A stretch of 64,000 nucleotides of DNA from Citrobacter sedlakii NBRC 105722 (GTDB lineage Bacteria; Pseudomonadota; Gammaproteobacteria; Enterobacterales; Enterobacteriaceae). A model generated the notes under the pieces. The model saw only the letters and a program-made list of their open reading frames with translations, was not told the origin of the DNA and searched no databases. Below, piece after piece: positions 8,117 to 15,393 of this stretch (its first letter is position 1; each line of letters opens with the position of its first letter). The translations under genes and the position numbers were made by a program. The stretch covers positions 186,001-250,000 of the forward strand of contig NZ_BBNB01000009.1 in NCBI RefSeq assembly GCF_000759835.1, written 5' to 3'.

Positions 8117-9229
8117 TTACGCCGTCTGCAGTTTAAAGGTCGCCATCGCGTCGATTAAGGCCTGAGACTGCGCTTCCAGCGAGCGGGTGGCCGCAGAGGA
8201 CTGCTGCACCAACGCCGCGTTTTGCTGCGCGGTTTCATCCATCTGGCTAACCGCGATATTAACCTGCTCAATGCCGCGGCTCTGCTCCTGTGACGCGCTG
8301 GCGATTTCCCGCATTAGCGTCGTCATGCGCATCACTTCGCTGGCGATCTCATCCATCGTTTCGCCCGCCTGCATGGCCAGATCGCTGCCTTCGTTCACCT
8401 GCGCCTGAGAATCGCCGATAAGCATACGGATCTCTTTCGCCGCCTCGGCGCTGCGGCTCGCCAGGTTACGCACCTCGCCTGCCACCACGGCAAAACCGCG
8501 CCCCTGCTCCCCGGCCCGCGCCGCTTCAACGGAGGCGTTCAACGCCAGGATATTGGTCTGGAAAGCAATGCCGTCGATCACGCCAAGAATATCGGCGATC
8601 CGGTGTGAACTGCCGGAAATATCGCGCATTTTCTCAATGACATAACAGACCATTTCGCTACCGCGGTCGGCGGTGTCAGAAACAGACTTTGCCAGCCGGT
8701 GCGCCTGGTCGGCGTTTTCCGCATTCTGCTTCACCGTCGCGGTAAGCTCTTCCATGCTGGCGGCAGTTTGCTCCAGCGATGTCGCCGTCGATTCAGTACG
8801 CGAAGCGAGATGCAGATTGCCGGCGGTCAGCTCACGACTGCCGGTGTCAATTTGCGCGCTGGCATCACGGACGCGCCTGACGGATTCACTCAGCGCCACG
8901 CGCATCCCGGCAAGCGCCGACTGTAGACGATTGAACTCGGCGCTGGCATAACGACTTTCAACAGACGATAAATCCCCCGTTGCCAGACGCTCCAGTTGCT
9001 CAACCGCGTTATCAAGCGGCTTCAGGAGTTGGTTACGCAGCAGCAACCAGACCACCATCAGCAGCGCAATGGCAGTCAGCGTCGCGCCGGTCATGATCCC
9101 ATAGTAGAACCAGGAAGTGATGATTCGGGTGGAGGCGTACATCCCCATACTGCCCGTCAGCAGCAACAGCAGGGTAATCAGCGACAATAAAACCAGCAGG
9201 GAAAGTCGTAGGGAGAGGGATTTTGGCAT
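8117..9229 (-). CDS. Methyl-accepting chemotaxis protein with almost no periplasmic domain
   Basis: A 370-residue chemoreceptor. TM1 spans about residues 8-29, then a loop of only about a dozen residues, then TM2 at about 43-65. A HAMP segment follows, and a full cytoplasmic signalling helical hairpin with the hallmark tip [20 protein letters not shown]. Glutamate/glutamine methylation-helix sequence (EQTAASMEELTATVKQNAE) is present. The C-terminus (ATFKLQTA) has no NWETF CheR/CheB tether. With no ligand-binding domain it cannot sense periplasmic solutes in the usual way; it may respond to membrane state, pH or a partner protein. It lies between fbp and yjfF, a position with no chemoreceptor in E. 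coli K-12. Confidence 0.93.
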   Translation of the reverse strand: MPKSLSLRLSLLVLLSLITLLLLLTGSMGMYASTRIITSWFYYGIMTGATLTAIALLMVVWLLLRNQLLKPLDNAVEQLERLATGDLSSVESRYASAEFNRLQSALAGMRVALSESVRRVRDASAQIDTGSRELTAGNLHLASRTESTATSLEQTAASMEELTATVKQNAENADQAHRLAKSVSDTADRGSEMVCYVIEKMRDISGSSHRIADILGVIDGIAFQTNILALNASVEAARAGEQGRGFAVVAGEVRNLASRSAEAAKEIRMLIGDSQAQVNEGSDLAMQAGETMDEIASEVMRMTTLMREIASASQEQSRGIEQVNIAVSQMDETAQQNAALVQQSSAATRSLEAQSQALIDAMATFKLQTA

Positions 9230-9260
9230 CGTTATTTTCCGGTTGAAGTCTGTACAGAAA

Positions 9261-9287
9261 CTATCGACAACAACCGGAAAAAGTTTA
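9261..9287 (-). promoter_or_regulatory. Sigma-28 (FliA) promoter of the short chemoreceptor gene
   Basis: On the minus strand TAAA, then 15 bases, then GTCGATAG, matching the FliA consensus TAAAGTTT-N11-GCCGATAA in spacing and in 6 of 8 of the -10 bases. It lies about 30 bases upstream of the start codon. Confidence 0.7.
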
Positions 9288-9310
9288 GGTGATTACGCGA
9301 TGCCTGCGTT

Positions 9311-10318
9311 TCACTTTGGTAAGACCGAGGGGGATATTCTGCGTACCGGCGCGTTTTGCCGGTTCTCCCACAGCACCGTCAGGCCGCGCTGTAACGCGAT
9401 GAAGATAAATAACAGGATCCCGATGGCGATTTTCGTCCACCACGAACTGAGCGTGCCGTCGAAATTAATATAGGTCTGAATCAGCCCCTGAATAGCCACG
9501 CCAAACAGCGTACCGAGCACTGTGCCGACGCCGCCGCTCAGCAGCGTGCCGCCAATGACCACCGAAGCGATCGCGTCCAGCTCCACGCCAACGCCCGCCA
9601 GCGCGTAACCGGCCTGGGTATAGACAGAAAAAACGATTCCGGCGAGCGTCGCCAACCCGGTGGACAGCATATAGATGCGAATGGTGGTGCTGCGCGTTGA
9701 AATGCCCATCAGGTTTGCCGAGGTCGCGTTGCCGCCAATGGCGTACACCTGATTCCCAAACCGCGTGCGGTGAGCCAGAAAAATGCCTGTCACCACCACC
9801 GCCAACATCAGCAGACCCATTGCGCTCAAACGCCCGCCGCCGGGGATCTTCCACGCCAGGCTGGAAAGGGTATCGTAAACAGGATGGTCAATCGGAATCG
9901 ACTCTTCAGACACCAGATAGCTGACTCCGCGCAGAAAGAACATCCCGGCAAGGGTGATGATAAACGCCGGGATCTTCAGCGCGTCAATCAGTAATCCCAT
10001 AAACGCGCCGAAGGCGCAGCCCATCGCCAGCACCAGTGGAAACGCCAGCAACGGCGACACGCCCCAATAACCAATGGCTTTCGCCAGAAATACGCCAGTG
10101 AAGGCGATCACCGAACCGACAGAAAGATCGATACCGCCGGAGAGGATCACAAAGGTCATCCCTACGGCGATGATGCCGAGAAAGGCGTTGTCAGTGAGAA
10201 TATTGCAGATCACCCGCGTGGAGGCGAAGCCGGGAAACTGGGTCAGGCAGTACAAATAGCCCAGCACAAAAACCCCGAGGGTGATCATCAGCGGTAGGTT
10301 ACGTTTTATCACGACCAC
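9311..10318 (-). CDS. yjfF: Galactofuranose ABC transporter permease YjfF
   Basis: A 335-residue inner-membrane permease of the BPD_transp_2 (ribose/xylose/arabinose) family, last gene of the ytfQRT-yjfF operon importing D-galactofuranose. About eight to ten hydrophobic segments are visible. The characteristic FVILSGGIDLSVGSVIAFTG lies at about residues 57-76 and LDAIASVVIGGTLLSGGVGT near 245-264. It overlaps the end of ytfT by 20 bases. The equivalent E. coli protein is 331 residues. Confidence 0.95.
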   Translation of the reverse strand: MVVIKRNLPLMITLGVFVLGYLYCLTQFPGFASTRVICNILTDNAFLGIIAVGMTFVILSGGIDLSVGSVIAFTGVFLAKAIGYWGVSPLLAFPLVLAMGCAFGAFMGLLIDALKIPAFIITLAGMFFLRGVSYLVSEESIPIDHPVYDTLSSLAWKIPGGGRLSAMGLLMLAVVVTGIFLAHRTRFGNQVYAIGGNATSANLMGISTRSTTIRIYMLSTGLATLAGIVFSVYTQAGYALAGVGVELDAIASVVIGGTLLSGGVGTVLGTLFGVAIQGLIQTYINFDGTLSSWWTKIAIGILLFIFIALQRGLTVLWENRQNAPVRRISPSVLPK

Positions 10319-11324
10319 GCACTCCTTTTAGCAAACTGATAAAGCGCTGCGACTGGACAATCAGCACGCACAGCACCACGACGGCTTTGACGACCTGATT
10401 CATTTCCGGCGGGAATCCGGACAGTAAAATGCCGGTGTTCATGCCCTGAATGATCAGCGCCCCCACCACCGACAAAAACAGGTTGAAGCGTCCGCCCATC
10501 AGCGAGCCGCCGCCGATAACCACCGCCAGAATGGCGTCCAGCTCCAGCCATAGCCCGGCGTTGTTGGCGTCGGCGCCGCGTATATCCGCCGCAACGATGA
10601 TCCCGGCAATCGCCGCGCACAGCCCGCTGAGCACATAGGTGAGCATGACGATGATCCGTGTATTCACGCCGGCGTTTTTGGCCGCGCGAATGTTAATGCC
10701 TACCGCTTCAATAAACATACCGAGTGCGGTTTTACGGGTCAGCAACCAGAACAGCAGCAGAGTGATCAACGCCACGATCACCGGCGTCGGAAACAGCAGC
10801 AGGGATCCGCTGCCAAACCAGGAGAGCGCAGGCGAGCTAAAGGTGACGATCTGTCCGGAGGTGATCAACTGCGCGACGCCGCGCCCGGCCACCATCAGGA
10901 TCAGGGTGGCGACAAACGGCTGGATTTTCAGGATCGCCACCAGGACACCGTTCCATAATCCGGCTAGGATCCCCGAGCCAAGCGCGGCGAGCAACACCAC
11001 CGGCAGGCTGTGTCCGGCGACGGTCATGGCCGCGGTGGTGGCCCCCGCAATGGCCATCACCGCGCCGACAGAGAGATCGATGCCGCCGGTAGCGATCACC
11101 AGCGTCATACCGATCGCCAGCAGCGCCACAGGCGCGGCGCGATTGAGAATATCGACAGGGCTACCGAACAGACGGCCATCCTGCAGGACAATCTGGTAAA
11201 AATGCGGCGCAACCAGACTGTCCACCAGCAGCACCAGCAGGAGCGCTATCAGCTGCGGCGTCCCGGTCGGCCAGCGAAAGCGTCGCTTTGGCGAGGTGCT
11301 TTGCGGGAGAGATTGAGGCATCAC
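10299..11324 (-). CDS. ytfT: Galactofuranose ABC transporter permease YtfT
   Basis: A 341-residue permease, paralogous to YjfF and probably forming the heterodimeric channel with it. Family motifs LVIATGGIDLSVGAVMAIAG (about residues 81-100) and LELDAILAVVIGGGSLMGG (about 262-280) are clear, with multiple Leu/Val-rich spans. The start is taken at 11324, 10 bases after ytfR. Confidence 0.95.
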   Translation of the reverse strand: MMPQSLPQSTSPKRRFRWPTGTPQLIALLLVLLVDSLVAPHFYQIVLQDGRLFGSPVDILNRAAPVALLAIGMTLVIATGGIDLSVGAVMAIAGATTAAMTVAGHSLPVVLLAALGSGILAGLWNGVLVAILKIQPFVATLILMVAGRGVAQLITSGQIVTFSSPALSWFGSGSLLLFPTPVIVALITLLLFWLLTRKTALGMFIEAVGINIRAAKNAGVNTRIIVMLTYVLSGLCAAIAGIIVAADIRGADANNAGLWLELDAILAVVIGGGSLMGGRFNLFLSVVGALIIQGMNTGILLSGFPPEMNQVVKAVVVLCVLIVQSQRFISLLKGVRGRDKT

Positions 11325-11334
11325 AAAAGTCTCC

Positions 11335-12837
11335 TTACGCCGCGATGGCGTTCATGATCGCCGGAACAGAGAGTTCAGCCAGGGGGATCTCCGCCACCTG
11401 TTTTCGGTCGCGCATAATGATGACCCGATCCGCATAACCGACCAGTTCCTCCAGCTCCGAAGAAATCACCAGCAGCGCCAGACCGTCGGCGCAAAGGGTT
11501 TCGATCAGCCGGATGATCTCGGCATGCGCGCCGACGTCAATCCCGCGGGTGGGTTCGTCGAGGATCAGGAACTGCGGTTTGGTCAGCAACCAGCGCGACA
11601 GCAGCACCTTCTGCTGATTGCCGCCGGAAAGAAACTCAATCGGCTGTTCCGCGCTGGGCGTGCGTATACCAAGCTGGCGAATGAAACGCGCCGCAATGTC
11701 GTTTTGCTCCTTGCGCGGGATCGGCCTCAGCCAGCCGCGCTGAGCCTGGAGCGCCAGAATGATATTTTCCCGTACCGATGCGGCGGCAATGATACCGTCG
11801 GTTTTCCGATCCTCCGGACAAAACCCGATCCCCAGGCAGGATGCCTGATGCGGCGATCGCAGAGCGTGCGGTTTGCCTTTGATCTGCGCGCTGCCGCTGT
11901 CTGCCGGCTTGATGCCAAAGATCACTTCCGCGGTTTCCGTCCGCCCGGAGCCTAACAGCCCCGCCAGACCGACGATCTCACCGGGGCGCACTTCCAGATC
12001 GAACGGGGCGATCGTCCCTTTCCTGCCATACCCTTTGAACGCAGCGATCGGTTTGTCGCTCAGCAAGGTGCGCCCCGCGCGCTGAAGCGCGTTGGTTTCC
12101 AGCTCGCGTCCCAGCATCATTTTCACCAGTTCGATCTGCGGCAGCTCGCGCGTTTCACGACAGCCAACAACGCTACCGTTACGTAAGACGGTGATCCTGT
12201 CGCTCACGTCGTAGACCTGATCGAGGAAATGGGTCACGAAGATCAGGCTGACGCCGTTGTCGCGCAAGCGGCGCATCAGACCAAACAACATCTCCACTTC
12301 CTGGGTGTCAAGGCTGGCGGTCGGCTCGTCGAGGATCAGCACTTTTGCAGAGAGATCGATAGCCCGGCAAATGGCGACGATCTGCTGCATTGCCACTGAA
12401 AAGCGGTTTAGCGGCTCGCGCACGTCGAGCGAGAAGCCGTAAGACGCCATTAGCGCCGAGGCGCGTGCTTCCATCTCCTTGCGCCGCAACAGGCCAAAAC
12501 GCCGGGGCTCACGGCCAATAAACAGATTATCCGCCACCGACATGTTTGGCAGCAGGTTAACTTCCTGATACACCGTACCAATGCCCAATTGCTGTGCATG
12601 GGCGGTATTCCGGGGTGAGATCGCACGGCCTTCCAGAAATATCGTACCGCGATCGGCGTGATATACCCCGGTCAGCGCTTTGATCAGCGTCGATTTCCCC
12701 GCGCCGTTTTCCCCCAGCAGCGCCATGATTTCGCCGCGCCGTAGCGTGAAGTCGACGTTATCCAGCGCTTTGACGCCAGGGAAGAATTTACTCAAGCCCT
12801 CGGTACGGAGGATCGCCTGGTGTTGAGCAGTGGTCAT
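11335..12837 (-). CDS. ytfR: Galactofuranose ABC transporter ATP-binding protein YtfR
   Basis: A 500-residue duplicated ATPase driving the YtfQRT/YjfF importer. The N-terminal cassette has Walker A GENGAGKS at residues 42-49 and Walker B LILDEPT; its signature region is degenerate (FSVAMQQ). The second cassette has a degenerate P-loop (GLLGSGRTE) but a good LSGGNQQKVLLSR signature and Walker B, the pattern usual for RbsA-type proteins. The start MTTAQHQAILRTEG at 12837 follows E. coli; the frame runs open to 12912 through an intergenic palindrome that is unlikely to be translated. Confidence 0.96.
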   Translation of the reverse strand: MTTAQHQAILRTEGLSKFFPGVKALDNVDFTLRRGEIMALLGENGAGKSTLIKALTGVYHADRGTIFLEGRAISPRNTAHAQQLGIGTVYQEVNLLPNMSVADNLFIGREPRRFGLLRRKEMEARASALMASYGFSLDVREPLNRFSVAMQQIVAICRAIDLSAKVLILDEPTASLDTQEVEMLFGLMRRLRDNGVSLIFVTHFLDQVYDVSDRITVLRNGSVVGCRETRELPQIELVKMMLGRELETNALQRAGRTLLSDKPIAAFKGYGRKGTIAPFDLEVRPGEIVGLAGLLGSGRTETAEVIFGIKPADSGSAQIKGKPHALRSPHQASCLGIGFCPEDRKTDGIIAAASVRENIILALQAQRGWLRPIPRKEQNDIAARFIRQLGIRTPSAEQPIEFLSGGNQQKVLLSRWLLTKPQFLILDEPTRGIDVGAHAEIIRLIETLCADGLALLVISSELEELVGYADRVIIMRDRKQVAEIPLAELSVPAIMNAIAA

Positions 12838-12874
12838 GGTTCCTCCGGTACATTCTGAACCCGCTTTACCGTAG

Positions 12875-12900
12875 GCCGGGTCAGCGTCGCGCCACCCGGC
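12875..12900. repeat. Short palindrome shared with 57643
   Basis: A GCCGGGTCAG...CCACCCGGC hairpin lies between ytfQ and ytfR. The same 26 bases with one difference occur at 57643-57668 beside yjfN. Between the binding-protein gene and the ATPase gene such a hairpin commonly protects the upstream, highly expressed message. Confidence 0.65.
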
Positions 12901-12912
12901 CTTGTCAAACAA

Positions 12913-13869
12913 TCAGTAGCCCATATTTTTCTTCTTCTCTAACTCTTCTTTCGCGGTATCCGGCAGATAAAGCGTCGATTTGGTGATGGTCACTTTTTCC
13001 GGCATCGTGCCGTCTTTCTTGAACTTCTCGAGCGCGTCGAAAGCCGGACCCGCCATGTTTGGCGTCAGTTCAACGCTGGCGTTGGCATCACCGTCAATCA
13101 TCGCTTTGAAGATGTCGGGCACGCCGTCGATGGAACCGGTGAGAATGTCTTTCCCTGGCTTCAGTCCCGCCTCTTTTATCGCCTGAATGGCGCCAATCGC
13201 CATATCATCGTTGTGGGCGTAAACCATGCAGATGTTCTTGCCGTTGTTTTCCGCTTTGATAAAGCTTTCCATCACCTCTTTACCTTTACTGCGGGTAAAG
13301 TCGCCAGACTGGGAACGGATAATTTTGATGTTTGGCGCATTGGCGATGGCTTCTGCAAAGCCTTTCTTACGGTCGATAGCCACGCTGGCGCCGACTGTTC
13401 CCTGCAACTCAACCACGTTACACGGCTTACCGTTCACCTCTTTGATCAGCCAGTCGCCTATCAGTTTGCCTTCAAGGACGTTGTCGGCGGTCACCGTCGT
13501 CATATAGAGAGATTTGTCTTTGACATCGATGGAGCGGTCGAGCAGAAAGACCGGAATTTCCGCGTCCTTCGCTTCCTTCAGCACCGGTTCCCACCCTGTC
13601 GCAACCACCGGCGCAATGAAGATAGCGTCAACCCCTTGCGCCACGAACGAGCGCACTGCTTTAATCTGGTTTTCCTGCTTCTGCTGGCCGTCGGCGATCT
13701 TCAGCGTAATCCCCCGCTTTTCGGCCTCGCTTTTCGCCACGTTGGTCTCGGCGGCGCGCCAGCCGGACTCTGAGCCGACCTGCGAAAATCCTACGGTTAA
13801 GGGGGCGGCCATCGCCATAGACGACATGGCTGCCGAAACTGCTGTGACTAAAAGTAAGCGCTTCCACAT
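12913..13869 (-). CDS. ytfQ: Galactofuranose-binding periplasmic protein YtfQ
   Basis: A 318-residue periplasmic substrate-binding protein of the peripla_BP_4 type, first gene of the operon. A signal peptide covers residues 1-21, cleaved after AMA. The mature protein shows the two-lobe signature sequences TVGFSQVGSESGWRAAETN, GQQKQENQIKAVRSF and YAHNDDMAIGAIQAIKEAG. E. coli YtfQ binds both anomers of galactofuranose preferentially. The gene is preceded by a GalR/GalS-type operator at 13999. Confidence 0.96.
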   Translation of the reverse strand: MWKRLLLVTAVSAAMSSMAMAAPLTVGFSQVGSESGWRAAETNVAKSEAEKRGITLKIADGQQKQENQIKAVRSFVAQGVDAIFIAPVVATGWEPVLKEAKDAEIPVFLLDRSIDVKDKSLYMTTVTADNVLEGKLIGDWLIKEVNGKPCNVVELQGTVGASVAIDRKKGFAEAIANAPNIKIIRSQSGDFTRSKGKEVMESFIKAENNGKNICMVYAHNDDMAIGAIQAIKEAGLKPGKDILTGSIDGVPDIFKAMIDGDANASVELTPNMAGPAFDALEKFKKDGTMPEKVTITKSTLYLPDTAKEELEKKKNMGY

Positions 13870-13939
13870 AACTGTGTCCTCGTAGGGTGAGTTTTTGTTG
13901 GTTAAGAAACAGTCGCGAAAAAACTATAGACAATCGAAT

Positions 13940-13960
13940 ATGTAACGAATTGCGTTACAT
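13940..13960. promoter_or_regulatory. 21-bp dyad in the ytfQ promoter region
   Basis: Perfect 8-bp arms ATGTAACG and CGTTACAT are separated by five bases, 71 bases upstream of the ytfQ start. The dyad is not a standard GalR or CRP match; a binding site for an additional regulator is possible. No protein can be assigned. Confidence 0.4.
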
Positions 13961-13998
13961 CACACTTCAAAAAAGTAAATAGAACGTTAATCACAAGT

Positions 13999-14014
13999 TT
14001 GTAATCGCTTTCAT
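13999..14014. promoter_or_regulatory. GalR/GalS operator candidate for ytfQ
   Basis: TTGTAATCGCTTTCAT matches the GalR/GalS consensus GTGTAANCGNTTNCAC at every defined base except the two end positions. GalR/GalS control of ytfQ is known in E. coli. Together with the dyad at 13940 this is the main content of the ytfQ-ppa divergent gap (13870-14177). Confidence 0.65.
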
Positions 14015-14177
14015 TTACCTATGAAAAAAGCGGCTGAAGATATGGATTTTCCTGTCATGCGAGCGCGCTAAAAAGGCCATGCGGGAGGGAGGTAAAAACA
14101 AAATCAGGCGAAGACATTCGGCGCGAGATAGCTATAATACTTGCCACTTGTTTACGACACAGTTAAAGGAAACAGAC

Positions 14178-14708
14178 ATGAGCTTACTCAACGTACCTGC
14201 GGGTAAAGAGCTGCCGGAAGATATCTATGTAGTGATTGAGATCCCGGCTAACGCAGATCCGATCAAATACGAAGTCGACAAAGAGAGCGGCGCGCTGTTC
14301 GTTGACCGCTTCATGTCCACCGCGATGTTCTATCCGTGCAACTACGGCTACATCAACCACACCCTGTCTCTGGACGGTGACCCGGTTGACGTACTGGTCC
14401 CAACGCCGTACCCGCTGCAGCCGGGCTCTGTGATCCGCTGCCGTCCGGTTGGCGTGCTGAAAATGACCGACGAATCCGGTGAAGATGCGAAACTGGTTGC
14501 AGTGCCGCACACCAAGCTGAGCAAAGAGTACGATCACATTAAAGACGTGAACGACCTGCCGGAACTGCTGAAAGCGCAGATCACTCACTTCTTCGAGCAC
14601 TACAAAGACCTCGAAAAAGGCAAATGGGTGAAAGTTGACGGCTGGGACAACGCCGAAGCCGCTAAAGCGGAAATCGTTGCTTCCTTCGAGCGCGCCGCGA
14701 AGAAATAA
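14178..14708 (+). CDS. ppa: Inorganic pyrophosphatase
   Basis: A 176-residue essential cytoplasmic family I pyrophosphatase, hydrolysing PPi to two phosphates with Mg. The signature DGDPVDVLV begins at residue 66, so metal ligands D66 and D71 are in place, with another acidic cluster in [11 protein letters not shown] near 100. The start [10 protein letters not shown] follows an AAAGGAAA site. Upstream, GCTATAATAC near 14131 is a good -10-like element. Confidence 0.98.
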   Translation: MSLLNVPAGKELPEDIYVVIEIPANADPIKYEVDKESGALFVDRFMSTAMFYPCNYGYINHTLSLDGDPVDVLVPTPYPLQPGSVIRCRPVGVLKMTDESGEDAKLVAVPHTKLSKEYDHIKDVNDLPELLKAQITHFFEHYKDLEKGKWVKVDGWDNAEAAKAEIVASFERAAKK

Positions 14709-14724
14709 GTTCGTTACGCGATAA

Positions 14725-14764
14725 AAACCCTGAACGTCGGGCATCGGCGGATCAGGGTTTTTTT
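14725..14764 (+). terminator. Rho-independent terminator of ppa
   Basis: Stem AAACCCTGA/TCAGGGTTT followed directly by a T run, 17 bases after the ppa stop. From here to the next terminator at 15011 (about 245 bases) I see no gene; a minus-strand reading frame there is rejected. Confidence 0.85.
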
Positions 14765-15010
14765 ATGCCTGATGAAGCGCCTTAACCGGCCTAACTTCCC
14801 CTCTTTCACGATAGCCTGCGTCTTAATAACGCAACGTCGACCACCTCATCCCCAGCCATGCCTGTGCGACGGAGCTGTTTGGCGCAGAGAGCCCGCGTCC
14901 GTAAATGGTTGTTAGTATCCTCCCTGGATTTCTCCCTCTTCACAGTGAAGCGGAACGGAGAGAAAAGAAATGGCGTGATGGGATGACAAATAATGATGCG
15001 TAGCGCCTCG

Positions 15011-15038
15011 CAAAAAACAACGCCACCCGAAGGTGGCG
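15011..15038 (-). terminator. Rho-independent terminator of the tamA-tamB-ytfP operon
   Basis: On the minus strand CGCCACC-TTCG-GGTGGCG, a seven-base-pair stem closed by a stable UUCG-type tetraloop, followed by TTGTTTTTTG. It starts 9 bases after the ytfP stop. Confidence 0.88.
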
Positions 15039-15046
15039 TGCTCAAT

Positions 15047-15391
15047 TCAGTACTGGTCTCTGTCTAACCAGTTACCGCTTTCGATCAGCGTTAATCCCGT
15101 CACCGGACGTTGGTACACATACATCCATGCACTTCCGTACGGCGTCTGGATCAACTGGCGTGCGTATTCGCCGCCCCGGGTGCGCAGGGCATCCAGTTCG
15201 GCCAGCGTGGCGTTATCAATACGATAAACTTCACCCTGTACTGTTCCGTTCCCGGGAACTGCGCCTGGATAGTGGCCCAGGCTGTACAACTGGTAGTTAT
15301 CAATACTGTATTCGCCCAGCAACTGGGCGTTGGTCATCCAGTGGCTGTTGCCTTGTTTGGTTCGTAAACTGCCGTAGACAAATATTCGCAT
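15047..15391 (-). CDS. ytfP: Gamma-glutamylcyclotransferase-like protein YtfP
   Basis: A 114-residue GGCT/AIG2-fold protein. The N-terminal FVYGSLRTKQGNSHWM carries the family YGSL substrate loop, and a conserved acidic residue follows in the middle of the protein. Members act as gamma-glutamylcyclotransferases or aminoacyl-group cyclotransferases, but the E. coli enzyme has no settled substrate. It lies two bases after tamB and is transcribed with it. Confidence 0.92.
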   Translation of the reverse strand: MRIFVYGSLRTKQGNSHWMTNAQLLGEYSIDNYQLYSLGHYPGAVPGNGTVQGEVYRIDNATLAELDALRTRGGEYARQLIQTPYGSAWMYVYQRPVTGLTLIESGNWLDRDQY

Positions 15392-15393
15392 TG

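Noticed and set aside
14806-15045. 79-codon minus-strand frame between ppa and ytfP
   Set aside because: It begins inside the ytfP terminator hairpin, has no ribosome site and no recognisable sequence.
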